From CAYPZL01 sp964415045 (GTDB lineage Bacteria; Planctomycetota; Phycisphaerae; Sedimentisphaerales; Anaerobacaceae), in contig CAYPZL010000257.1 of assembly GCA_964415045.1 (NCBI GenBank), forward strand, positions 1 to 6,520: a stretch of DNA of 6,520 nt, written 5' to 3'. A program made the position numbers and the translations under genes. The notes beneath the pieces are model-generated. The model had not been told where the DNA came from. It saw only the letters and a program-made list of their open reading frames with translations, and made no database searches. Positions 1 through 6,414 of the stretch are shown here, piece by piece (the first letter of the stretch is position 1; each line of letters starts with the position of its first letter).

Positions 1-128
1 CCCTGGCCCTGGCCGTTTGCCAGCGTCTTGTTTGGGTTTTGGCCTCGCTGCCGGGAGGGATTATCCATCTTCTCGGGGCGCACCTGCCGCGCGAGATTTT
101 TGTTGACGGTGAAAGTCCCGTAAATTAA
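1..128 (+). CDS. 3' end of an unidentified upstream gene (partial)
   Basis: Reading from base 3, one frame is open from the window edge to a TAA at 126-128, giving about 41 residues. They are mostly hydrophobic, with a run rich in Leu, Val, Trp and Ile and then a polar tail ending in ESPVN. This frame looks more like protein than the other two plus-strand frames, which also stay open for much of this short stretch and give odd compositions. The family cannot be recognised from so little sequence; the hydrophobic pattern would fit the last helix of a membrane-associated protein, but that is a guess. It ends 91 bp before the DUF502 start, on the same strand, so it could belong to the same transcript. 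The choice of frame is uncertain. Confidence 0.4.
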   Translation, partial: LALAVCQRLVWVLASLPGGIIHLLGAHLPREIFVDGESPVN

Positions 129-195
129 GCTTTCGACGTTAGATAGGACGTTGTATCCCCGGCGCAGGCGATTGAGGCGGGGGTTTTCGTTTGTG

Positions 196-210
196 GCAGC
201 AAAGGGCTGC
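196..210 (+). promoter_or_regulatory. Small hairpin before the DUF502 start, purine-rich loop
   Basis: GCAGC at 196-200 is the exact reverse complement of GCTGC at 206-210, leaving a five-base loop AAAGG. The only Shine-Dalgarno-like stretch ahead of the ATG at 220 is AAAGGG at 201-206, so it would sit mostly in this loop. Its spacing of 13 bases is longer than usual. A five-pair stem can arise by chance, so this is a weak call. Confidence 0.2.
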
Positions 211-219
211 TGTTGCGGC

Positions 220-939
220 ATGACTATAACAAGGCGTTTCAAGAGCTACTTCCTGCGTGGTTTGGCGGTTTTGCTGCCGACGATGCTGACGATATGGATT
301 CTCGCGTGGGGCTACGGCCTGATTCAACGGAACATCAGTGTTTACATCAACCGGGGGTTGGTTTGGTTGATCATGCAAGTGCAGGGGGCCGACGGCCTGG
401 CGCAAGAGGACCTGGAGCGCATCCTCGTGGAAGGGGCGGCCGGCTCGGTGGTGGGCTTCCTGATCGCTCTGATGCTGATCTTTTTGGTGGGGGCGGTGCT
501 GGCCAGCGTGGTGGGCAAGGGGCTCTGGCGCATTGTCGAGGCCTTTATCGGGGGCACGCCGGTGCTGCGGCGAGTGTACCCGTACGTCAAGCAGGTGACC
601 GACTTCGTCCTGACCCAGGAAGAGCAGAAGAGGATGTTTTCGCGGGTGGTGGCGGTCGAGTACCCGCGCAAAGGCATCTGGTCGATCGGTTTCGTCACCG
701 GCTCGGGGCTCAAGAAGATTACCGACAGCATTCAGAAGGAGTTCCTGACCATTCTGATACCGAATTCGCCGACGCCGATCACCGGCTACGTGATCGTGGT
801 GCCGAAGGAGCAGACCATCGCTCTGGACATGACGATTGAAGAGGCCTTTCGGTTTGCCATCAGCGCCGGCGTGATCGCGCCCGACAGCCAGCGGGTGATG
901 AACCTGCCCGCTGGCGAGGCGGACGTGCAGCAGGGGTGA
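220..939 (+). CDS. DUF502 family two-TM membrane protein
   Basis: A 239-residue protein matching the DUF502 family (PF04367) along its length; the family has no firmly assigned biochemical role in bacteria. Residues about 10-35 form the first membrane helix after a basic N terminus (ITRRFKSYFLRGL), and about 73-99 form the second. Family signatures follow: GGTPVLRRVYPYVKQV at 111-126, the segment IPNSPTPITGYVIVVP at about 180-195, and ALDMTIEEAFRFAISAGV at 201-218. The basic N terminus suggests both ends lie in the cytoplasm. I chose the ATG at 220 because homology begins there. A TTG at 151 would add 23 residues (Arg-rich, then KGCCCG) unlike the family, and a GTG at 193 is possible. The gene lies 38 bp ahead of hpf on the same strand, so co-transcription is likely. 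Family assignment is firm; function is unknown. Confidence 0.9.
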   Translation: MTITRRFKSYFLRGLAVLLPTMLTIWILAWGYGLIQRNISVYINRGLVWLIMQVQGADGLAQEDLERILVEGAAGSVVGFLIALMLIFLVGAVLASVVGKGLWRIVEAFIGGTPVLRRVYPYVKQVTDFVLTQEEQKRMFSRVVAVEYPRKGIWSIGFVTGSGLKKITDSIQKEFLTILIPNSPTPITGYVIVVPKEQTIALDMTIEEAFRFAISAGVIAPDSQRVMNLPAGEADVQQG

Positions 940-964
940 CAACAACTGAGGTGGATTCTCACTT

Positions 965-970
965 AAGGAG
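965..970 (+). promoter_or_regulatory. Ribosome binding site fixing the hpf TTG start
   Basis: AAGGAG lies seven bases ahead of a TTG at 978-980. This is near-consensus spacing, and it selects TTG over the further-upstream GTG at 936 in the same frame. The protein from TTG begins exactly where hibernation factors normally begin. Confidence 0.8.
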
Positions 971-977
971 ACGAACG

Positions 978-1301
978 TTGCTTTTCAAGATTTCGGGTAA
1001 GCACATAAGTATTACGGATGCCATTCGAGCGCACGCCGAGGAGAAGACGGGCAAGCTGCCGCGCTACTACAACGGGATCAACCAGGTTGAAGTGGTGATC
1101 GACGGAAGCGACGGCGGCAACAACATCAGCGTCGAAGTCATCGCGCGGGGCGAGCACAGCAATATTTTTGTGGCCACCGAGGCCGGCGAGGACGCCTACC
1201 AGTGCATCGACCTGGCCGTGCACAAGCTCGAACGGCAGTTGCGAAGGAAGAAAACGAAAGAAAGAGACAACAAGCATACCGGCGGGCGTGAGAGTGCATA
1301 G
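978..1301 (+). CDS. hpf: Ribosome hibernation promoting factor, short form (HPF/RaiA/YfiA)
   Basis: A 107-residue member of the S30AE/HPF-YfiA family. These proteins bind the decoding centre of the 30S subunit in starved or stationary cells and either inactivate ribosomes or promote dimers. The fold is visible as a start of MLFKISGKHISITDAI, the basic segment EEKTGKLPRYY (21-31), the strand VEVVIDG, and a final helix AYQCIDLAVHKLERQLRRKK (73-92) with a Lys/Arg-rich tail that would contact 16S rRNA. At 107 residues it is the short type, like E. coli HPF and YfiA, and lacks the C-terminal dimerisation domain of long HPF. It starts with TTG, preceded by a strong AAGGAG. A GTG at 936 overlapping the DUF502 stop would add 14 residues not typical of the family. 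It lies between DUF502 and ptsN; hpf next to ptsN recalls the proteobacterial rpoN locus. Confidence 0.93.
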   Translation: MLFKISGKHISITDAIRAHAEEKTGKLPRYYNGINQVEVVIDGSDGGNNISVEVIARGEHSNIFVATEAGEDAYQCIDLAVHKLERQLRRKKTKERDNKHTGGRESA

Positions 1302-1311
1302 TTTCGCGCGT

Positions 1312-1340
1312 CTCGTCGCTGCGTCGTATTATTGGACGAG
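1312..1340 (+). promoter_or_regulatory. Possible stem-loop in the hpf-ptsN gap
   Basis: CTCGTC at 1312-1317 pairs perfectly with GACGAG at 1335-1340 across a 17-base loop. It occupies the centre of the 69-bp gap between the hpf stop and the ptsN ATG. The stem is short and the loop large, so it is not a convincing terminator, and no T-run follows it. It could be a processing or attenuation element, or chance. Confidence 0.2.
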
Positions 1341-1370
1341 TGGTATTACCCATTGGGCAGGCTGCAAAGG

Positions 1371-1844
1371 ATGAGATTTCAAGATTTTGTGTGTTTCGAA
1401 GGGACGATTCCTGAGTTGGGGACCGTAGAGCGGGACGGGGCGATCGAGGCGTTGGTTTCGGCTTTGGCCGAGGCCGGGCGAATTCCCAAAGAGTCCTCTC
1501 AGGAAATTGCCAAGGCGGTGATCGACCGGGAAAACGAGGCCAGCACGGGCATGGGCAAAGGCGTGGCGATCCCGCACGTCAAGCATTCCGCCGTAGACAG
1601 TGTCGTGGCCGCGATCGGCCAGAGCGATGCCGGGATCGATTTCAAGGCCCTGGACGAGCAGCCGGTCTACATGGTCATCCTGCTCATCAGCCCGGCGAAT
1701 AATCCGGACAATCACCTGCAGGCCATGGAGCTTGTGTTCAAGCACCTTCAGAAAGAGAAGTTTCGCAAGTTCCTTCGGCAGTGCCGGACGCGCGAAAGAC
1801 TGGAAGACCTGTTGAAGGAAGCGGATGAGAACCCCTCGTGGTGA
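1371..1844 (+). CDS. ptsN: PTS EIIA protein, fructose/nitrogen-regulatory type (PtsN-like)
   Basis: A 157-residue single-domain EIIA of the fructose/mannitol/PtsN class (PF00359). It accepts phosphate from HPr on a histidine. The signature is clear: RENEASTGMGKGVAIPH at 53-69 matches the family's RE...STG.G.G.AIPH block, with His69 as the phosphorylated residue. The helix after NPDNHLQAM (111-119) matches the usual second conserved His region. It has no EIIB or EIIC domain and no membrane segment, so it is a cytoplasmic signalling or donor protein. The start is the ATG at 1371; the nearest ribosome-binding candidate, GGCAGG at 1356-1361, is moderate, and a TTG at 1332 would add 13 residues. 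It is followed 38 bp later by HPr and then EI. Linkage to hpf and the absence of a permease favour a PtsN-type regulatory role. It could still serve a sugar EIIBC encoded elsewhere. Confidence 0.9.
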   Translation: MRFQDFVCFEGTIPELGTVERDGAIEALVSALAEAGRIPKESSQEIAKAVIDRENEASTGMGKGVAIPHVKHSAVDSVVAAIGQSDAGIDFKALDEQPVYMVILLISPANNPDNHLQAMELVFKHLQKEKFRKFLRQCRTRERLEDLLKEADENPSW

Positions 1845-1882
1845 GCCGGGCCGAGCAAGCTATGAGGTGGGAGAGGCCCGAA

Positions 1883-2206
1883 ATGCAAACGGGAGAAGGA
1901 ATATTGGAAAACCTAGTTTGCGAGACAAGTGTTGAGATCAAGAACGCCGAGGGTCTGCACATGCGTCCGGCCATGAAATTCGTGGACCTCGCCAGTCAGT
2001 TCGAATGTGAGATCAGCGTCAGTAACGATGAAATGAAAGCCGATGCCAAGAGTATTATGGAGATGAGCATGCTGGCGGCGACGTACGGGACCCGCCTGAG
2101 CCTCAAAGCCGAAGGCGCCCAGGCCCAGGAGGCCGTCAAAGCGCTGAAGGAGCTTGTCGAAGTGCGCATGTTCGACGAGCCGCCGCCGGAAGGGGCAGGT
2201 GCGTAG
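1883..2206 (+). CDS. ptsH: HPr phosphocarrier protein
   Basis: HPr carries phosphate from Enzyme I to EIIA proteins. The active-site block is GLHMRPA, with His26 and Arg28 equivalent to His15 and Arg17 of the classic proteins. The second block KADAKSIMEMSMLAA (52-66) contains Ser57, exactly 31 residues after the active His, the same spacing as His15 to Ser46. The protein is 107 residues from the chosen ATG, longer than the usual 85-90, because of extra N-terminal residues and a Pro/Gly/Ala-rich tail (EPPPEGAGA). The start is uncertain. The ATG at 1883 has GGAGAGG six bases upstream. A TTG at 1904, behind GGGAGAAGGA, would give 100 residues and a more family-like N terminus. An ATG at 1862 and a GTG at 1838 overlapping the ptsN stop are also in frame. 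The gene sits eight bases before ptsI. Confidence 0.92.
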   Translation: MQTGEGILENLVCETSVEIKNAEGLHMRPAMKFVDLASQFECEISVSNDEMKADAKSIMEMSMLAATYGTRLSLKAEGAQAQEAVKALKELVEVRMFDEPPPEGAGA

Positions 2207-2214
2207 GCACGAAC

Positions 2215-3954
2215 ATGGAGATTAAGAAGGGAATAGCTGTTTCGCCGGGCATATCGATCGGCACCTGCCTGATCATCGATTCGGAGGACTACCGAATCCC
2301 GCACCGGCAGATCCTCCCCTCCCAGCGCATAACGGAGGTGCAGCGGGTTCGCAACGCCTTCCGCGACGCGGCCCAGGAGCTCACCGAGCTGGAGCAGGCC
2401 CAGGACGACACCGGGGGCGGGCGCATCAAAGACATCTTCGCGGTGCATTTGCGTTTCCTGCGCGACCGGAGCCTGCGTCGCAAGATCACGGATCTGGTTC
2501 ACGCCGAGTCGGTGACGGCCGAATACGCCGTCTCCACCGTGCTGCGCCAGATCGCCTCCCAATTCACCAACGTCAGGGATGCCTACATCAGCGAGCGGGC
2601 CGCCGACATTTACGACATCGAGCGGCGCCTGCTGCGACAGCTCCTCGGCCACAAACGTGAAGACGTGGAACGTCTCAGCGAAGAAGTGATCGTGATCGCG
2701 CGGGAGCTGAGCCCGACACAGACGGCGGGCTTCAACAAGAAATTCGTCAAGGGCCTGGCCTCGGACGCCGGCGGACGGACGAGTCACGCCGCCATCGTGG
2801 CCCGGTCGTTGGGAATTCCGGCCGTGGTGGCTCTCGAGGATCTCACCGAGATGGTCCGGGGAGGCGATACCGTCATCATCGACGGCAATCGCGGCATCGT
2901 CATCGTCAATCCGGACGCCGAGACCGTGGGGGAATACGAGAAGTATTCCCGCGATTTCGTCGCCCTGGAGCACAAGCTGGACGCCCTCCAGACCAAGCCC
3001 GCTCTCACCCGCGACGGCGTCCGAATCACCCTCCTGGGCAACATCGAGTTTCCCGACGAGGCGCAGGTCGTCCTGGAAAAGGGCGGCGAGGGGATCGGTC
3101 TCTACCGGACCGAGTTTCTCTACCTCAACCGCCCCAACGAGCCGACGGAGGAGGAGCACTACCAGGCGTACGCCGAAACGGTGCGCGTCTTCCGCGAGCG
3201 TCCGGTCGTGTTTCGGACCGTCGATCTGGGGGCGGACAAATACACGCAGAGCCGCCGCTGGGCGCCCGAGCCGAACCCGTTCCTGGGGCTCCGTTCCATC
3301 CGCTATTGCCTGAAGAATCTCACGATGTTCAAGCGGCAGCTCCGCGCCATTCTCCGCGCGTCGGTGCTGGGACAGGTCAAGATCATGTTCCCCCTGATCA
3401 CCAACATTCAGGAGCTGATGCAGGCGAAGATGATCCTGCACGATGTCATGGAGGATCTGGATGAGGAGTCGATCCGGTACAACCGGGATATCGAGGTGGG
3501 GATCATGATCGAGACGCCGTCGGCGGCGCTGACGGCGTCGACGCTGGCGCGGGACACGGATTTCTTCAGTATCGGAACCAACGATCTGACGCAATACACG
3601 CTGGCGGTGGACCGGGGCAACGAGCTGGTCTCGACGTTGTACTCAGCGGCCGATCCCGCCGTGCTCCGCTTGATTCGCATGGTGACTCAGGATGCGCACA
3701 AGGCCCAGATCGGCTTGTCCGTCTGCGGAGAAACCGCCTCCGAGCCGGAGTACGTCATGCTCCTGCTCGGCATGGGGATTCGCACCCTGTCGCTGACGCC
3801 GCCGATGATACCCGAGATCAAACAGGTCATTCGGTCCGTCACGTTGGAGGAATGCCACAAGCTGACGCGCAAGGTGGTGGGGATGAACTCGGAGAGACAG
3901 ATTTCAGGCTATTTGCGCAGCGCCGCGCGCAAGATCCTGCCGGAGGCATATTGA
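2215..3954 (+). CDS. ptsI: PTS Enzyme I (phosphoenolpyruvate-protein phosphotransferase)
   Basis: Enzyme I takes phosphate from phosphoenolpyruvate onto its own histidine and passes it to HPr, the first step of the phosphorelay. At 579 residues it has the standard length and no N-terminal GAF domain, so it is PtsI-like rather than PtsP-like. Domains in order: N-terminal HPr-binding region (about 1-145), the phosphohistidine domain with GGRTSHAAIVARSLGIP and His191, and the PEP-binding TIM barrel from about 250. Barrel residues correspond to E. coli with a constant offset of two: Arg298 (GLYRTEF), Arg334 (FRTVDLGADK), Arg360 (PFLGLRSIR), Glu433 (MIETPSAA), Asn456/Asp457 (IGTNDLTQYTLAVDRGN) and Cys504 (SVCGETASEP). 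All expected catalytic residues are present. The ATG at 2215 is eight bases after the HPr stop, so the two are almost certainly co-transcribed and matched partners. Confidence 0.96.
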   Translation: MEIKKGIAVSPGISIGTCLIIDSEDYRIPHRQILPSQRITEVQRVRNAFRDAAQELTELEQAQDDTGGGRIKDIFAVHLRFLRDRSLRRKITDLVHAESVTAEYAVSTVLRQIASQFTNVRDAYISERAADIYDIERRLLRQLLGHKREDVERLSEEVIVIARELSPTQTAGFNKKFVKGLASDAGGRTSHAAIVARSLGIPAVVALEDLTEMVRGGDTVIIDGNRGIVIVNPDAETVGEYEKYSRDFVALEHKLDALQTKPALTRDGVRITLLGNIEFPDEAQVVLEKGGEGIGLYRTEFLYLNRPNEPTEEEHYQAYAETVRVFRERPVVFRTVDLGADKYTQSRRWAPEPNPFLGLRSIRYCLKNLTMFKRQLRAILRASVLGQVKIMFPLITNIQELMQAKMILHDVMEDLDEESIRYNRDIEVGIMIETPSAALTASTLARDTDFFSIGTNDLTQYTLAVDRGNELVSTLYSAADPAVLRLIRMVTQDAHKAQIGLSVCGETASEPEYVMLLLGMGIRTLSLTPPMIPEIKQVIRSVTLEECHKLTRKVVGMNSERQISGYLRSAARKILPEAY

Positions 3955-4039
3955 TTGTCCGAGGATGCGAGGAAGGAAACGACAGGCTATGGGGGAGCCG
4001 TGGCCCCGATGAAATGGGAACGCTCCTCTCTTGAAAGAG

Positions 4040-4792
4040 ATGAAGATCGAGACATTGAATGACGATTCTCCGTGTTCTTCGGGGGCAGCGGAGGTCTGGC
4101 CCGCAACGAATGCCACGGCGGCGGTGCGTTTTCGCTTGGGCGGGCGGCTCCGGTATCTCTCGCACGCCGAGACGATGCGTCTCTGGCAGCGGGTATGCGC
4201 CCGCGCGGGGATCTGCGTCAAGTATACCCAGGGATTCAATCCCCATCCGAAAATGTCTTTGCCTCTGCCTCGCGCGGTGGGGGTGGCCTCGGAGGACGAT
4301 TTGCTGGTCCTGAGACTGCGGGACGAGCGTGGTCTTCCGCACGGCCCGGAGGGCCCCGTTTCCTGTGCGGCCTGGGAGGCGTGGACGAGAGAATCGCTGC
4401 GTCGGGCGGTGCCCGATGGGATCGAGATTCTCTCGGTGCGGCTGATGGCGTCGGGAGTGTCGTTTCGCTGCGACGGGGCCGTCTACGAGTTCCCCTTGCG
4501 TCGCCTTGGCCCCGAGGGGGCGGACGAGCGCAGCAGGAAAGTCGAGTGGGTGTTGACAAGCGAGCGCCTGATGGTAGAACGGAAGTCGCCGAAAAGTCGT
4601 GACGTCCGTTCTATCGACGTGAGGCCTTTTCTCAAGTCGATCGGGCTGGAAGACGATTGCCTCACGGTGGAATGTGACGTGACGGCGTCCGGCTCGGTGC
4701 GCGTGGACGAGATGATGCGGATTCTCGGGGTCGGAGCGGGCGACCTAGCCGGGCCGATCCGCCGGACTCGCGTCCGCTGGAGCCTCGCGTAA
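4040..4792 (+). CDS. Radical-SAM-linked DUF2344 / TIGR03936 protein
   Basis: A 250-residue protein matching the DUF2344 family (TIGR03936, radical SAM-linked protein). Homology starts near residue 29 with VRFRLGGRLRYLSHAETMRLWQR. It continues through the family block KYTQGFNPHPKMSLPLPRAVGV (61-82; key residues Gly65, Phe66, Asn67, Pro68, His69, Pro70). The biochemical role is not established. Family members are typically fused to, or next to, a B12-binding radical SAM protein (TIGR03960) and lie near rng; rng follows here after 56 bp, but no radical SAM gene precedes it in this window. The C-terminal half (about 110-250) is less conserved. The start is uncertain: ATG 4040 has purines GAAAGAG directly abutting it, TTG 4031 would add three residues, and an in-frame TGA at 4010 prevents any longer form. 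The first 28 residues lack obvious family similarity. The 76-85 bp gap after ptsI holds nothing I recognise and may contain a separate promoter. Confidence 0.85.
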   Translation: MKIETLNDDSPCSSGAAEVWPATNATAAVRFRLGGRLRYLSHAETMRLWQRVCARAGICVKYTQGFNPHPKMSLPLPRAVGVASEDDLLVLRLRDERGLPHGPEGPVSCAAWEAWTRESLRRAVPDGIEILSVRLMASGVSFRCDGAVYEFPLRRLGPEGADERSRKVEWVLTSERLMVERKSPKSRDVRSIDVRPFLKSIGLEDDCLTVECDVTASGSVRVDEMMRILGVGAGDLAGPIRRTRVRWSLA

Positions 4793-4796
4793 CCGG

Positions 4797-4816
4797 GAAA
4801 CAACGAAGAAACAACG
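4797..4816 (+). repeat. Tandem 9-bp direct repeat in the rng leader
   Basis: GAAACAACG occurs at 4797-4805 and again at 4808-4816, one 11-base step apart. This is about one helical turn, so both copies would face the same side of the DNA. It starts just after the upstream stop codon and ends where the rng leader hairpin begins. It could be an operator or an RNA-protein site, or chance. Confidence 0.45.
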
Positions 4817-4830
4817 CGGGCTGCGGCCCG
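4817..4830 (+). promoter_or_regulatory. Leader hairpin with a UNCG-type tetraloop upstream of rng
   Basis: CGGGC at 4817-4821 pairs perfectly with GCCCG at 4826-4830 around the four-base loop TGCG, which in RNA is C(UGCG)G, a stable UNCG-class tetraloop. It ends four bases before the ribosome-binding AAAGGA at 4835-4840. No T-run follows, so it is not a terminator. In E. coli the rne leader controls its own expression through hairpins; whether this one acts similarly is inference. Confidence 0.5.
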
Positions 4831-4834
4831 ATAT

Positions 4835-4840
4835 AAAGGA
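4835..4840 (+). promoter_or_regulatory. Ribosome binding site of rng
   Basis: AAAGGA lies eight bases ahead of the ATG at 4849, a good spacing that supports this start. It is flanked by ATAT at 4831-4834 and ATAT at 4840-4843, which could form a weak stem around it. Confidence 0.65.
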
Positions 4841-4848
4841 TATAGAAT

Positions 4849-6375
4849 ATGTCAAGAGAGATGCTTATCAATGTGGCCGAGAGCGAGGAATGCCGCGTGG
4901 CCGTCGTCGAGAAGGGCTCTTTGGAAGAGCTGTACGTCGAGCGCGCCAGCCTGGGGACCCACGTCGGCAATATCTACAAGGGCCGGGTCGTCAACATCGA
5001 ATCCGCGATCCAGGCCGCCTTTCTCGATATCGGGATCGAGAGGAACGGATTCCTGCACATCAGCGACCTGCACCCGAGGTACTTCCAAAAGGGCAAGGGC
5101 AACGTCCTGGAAAACATCGGTCGCCGGCAGGCCCTTAAGGATCGTCCCCCCATCCAGAGCTGTCTGCGCCGGGGCCAGGAACTGGTGGTCCAGGTCACCA
5201 AGGAAGGGCTCAAGACCAAAGGTCCGACGCTCAGCACCTATCTGGCGTTGGCCGGCAAGCACCTGGTGATGATGCCCTGGATGCGCAATTACGGGATCTC
5301 GCACAAGATCGACGATGAGGACGAGCGCAAGCGGCTCGCCGAGGTGTTTGAAGAGAGCAACCCGCCCAAAGGGCAGGGCTTCATCATTCGCACCGCCGGC
5401 CAAGGGGCCTCCAAGCGAGATATCCAGAGCGACCTGCGCTATCTCAAGCGGCTCTGGCGGGCCATCGAGAAGCGCATCGAGAAGGTAGGCGGCCCGAGCG
5501 ACCTCTACCAGGAATCGGATCTGGTCATTCGCGCCCTGCGGGACGTGTTCGACAATCAAATCACCAAGATCGTTTGCGATTCCGAAACCACCGTGCGCAA
5601 GATCAAGGATTTTCTCTCGATCGCGATGCCTCGGATGAAACCGAAGGTGACGTACTATGACGGCACGATCCCGCTATTTCACAAGTACCGGATCGAGGGA
5701 GAAATCGCCAAGGTGCAATCGCGTACGGTGGAGCTGCGCTGCGGGGGTTCCATCGTGATCGAGCAGACCGAGGCGCTCGTGTCCATCGACGTCAACAGCG
5801 GTCGCCATCGGCGGCAAAAGAGCGCCGAGCAGACGGCGTACGAGAGCAACCTGGAGGCGGCGGCCGAGATCGCCCGGCAGCTCCGGCTGCGCGACCTCGG
5901 GGGCCTGATCGTGTGCGACTTCATCGACATGCGCAATCCGAAGCATCGCAAAGAGGTCGAGCGGGCCTTTCGCGACGCCGTCAAGGGAGACCGGGCCCGT
6001 TCCAAGGTCCTGCGCATCAGCCGCTTCGGGGTCGTGGAGATGACCCGGCAGCGCATGCGCCCGTCGTTGCAGTTGAGCACCTATCTGGCCTGTCCGCATT
6101 GCGCCGGTATCGGCTTCGTCAAGAGCCACGAATCGCTGGCGCTGGAGATCATTCGCCTGCTGAACCTGGCCGTTTCCAAGGACCATATCAAGCGCATCGA
6201 GCTGTCGGTCTCGCCCGAAGTGGCCGATTATCTTCAGAATGAGAAGAGGGCCGCCATCGCGCAGATCGAGCAGGTCACGGAGAAACGCGTGATCGTCCAT
6301 TCCTCCCCGGATTGTTCCGGCGAGGAGCGCGAGCTGATCTGCTTCAACGAGCGCGGCAGCGAGGTCAAGCTGTAA
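4849..6375 (+). CDS. rng: Ribonuclease G/E family endoribonuclease
   Basis: A 508-residue single-strand-specific endoribonuclease of the RNase E/G family, which processes rRNA ends and starts mRNA decay. The N-terminal S1 RNA-binding region (about 35-125) includes GNIYKGRVVNI and AAFLDIGIERNGFLHISDL. The 5'-sensor/RNase H-like part carries GLKTKGPTLST (120-130) and FIIRTAGQGASKRDI (178-192). The DNase I-like catalytic part has both metal-binding aspartates, Asp314 in SIDVNSGR and Asp357 in IVCDFIDM, 43 residues apart as in E. coli RNase E (303/346). The zinc-link CPHC (Cys415, Cys418) lies 58 residues after Asp357, again as in RNase E. It ends soon after the core and lacks the long degradosome-scaffold tail, so it is RNase G-like. 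The start at ATG 4849 is supported by AAAGGA. The window ends before any downstream partner gene can be seen. Confidence 0.96.
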   Translation: MSREMLINVAESEECRVAVVEKGSLEELYVERASLGTHVGNIYKGRVVNIESAIQAAFLDIGIERNGFLHISDLHPRYFQKGKGNVLENIGRRQALKDRPPIQSCLRRGQELVVQVTKEGLKTKGPTLSTYLALAGKHLVMMPWMRNYGISHKIDDEDERKRLAEVFEESNPPKGQGFIIRTAGQGASKRDIQSDLRYLKRLWRAIEKRIEKVGGPSDLYQESDLVIRALRDVFDNQITKIVCDSETTVRKIKDFLSIAMPRMKPKVTYYDGTIPLFHKYRIEGEIAKVQSRTVELRCGGSIVIEQTEALVSIDVNSGRHRRQKSAEQTAYESNLEAAAEIARQLRLRDLGGLIVCDFIDMRNPKHRKEVERAFRDAVKGDRARSKVLRISRFGVVEMTRQRMRPSLQLSTYLACPHCAGIGFVKSHESLALEIIRLLNLAVSKDHIKRIELSVSPEVADYLQNEKRAAIAQIEQVTEKRVIVHSSPDCSGEERELICFNERGSEVKL

Positions 6376-6380
6376 GACGG

Positions 6381-6414
6381 CATCCCGGCACGCGCGTGGC
6401 GGGCGTGCAGGATG
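6381..6414 (+). repeat. Strong inverted repeat immediately after rng
   Basis: CATCC (6381-6385) pairs with GGATG (6410-6414), and inside it GCACGC (6388-6393) pairs with GCGTGC (6403-6408). Together they make 11 base pairs with only a two-by-one internal bulge and a nine-base loop. It starts five bases after the rng stop. No T-run follows, so an intrinsic terminator is doubtful; an mRNA 3'-end stabilising or processing hairpin is plausible. It shares 6410-6414 with the next inverted repeat, so the two cannot form fully at once. Confidence 0.55.

Noticed and set aside
139..945. 268-residue minus-strand open frame opposite DUF502
   Set aside because: It is antisense to a well-conserved family gene and has a His/Gln/Arg-rich low-complexity composition with no motif.
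1327..1332. TATTAT before ptsN as a -10 box
   Set aside because: No matching -35 lies about 17 bases upstream (the sequence there is TCGCGC), and the site is inside a probable operon.
1883..2206. HPr-like protein as a novel fusion because it is longer than usual
   Set aside because: The extra length comes from an uncertain start and a short Pro/Gly/Ala tail; there is no additional domain.
1996..3594. 532-residue open frame on the minus strand across ptsI
   Set aside because: It lies wholly antisense to ptsH/ptsI, whose catalytic motifs are all intact. The predicted protein is rich in Arg/His/Asp/Leu with no recognisable domain, as expected of a shadow frame in GC-rich coding DNA.
3989..4012. 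Seven-codon frame ATG to TGA in the ptsI-DUF2344 gap as a leader peptide
   Set aside because: It has no regulatory codon run and no paired attenuator hairpin with a T-run, and short ATG-stop frames are common by chance.
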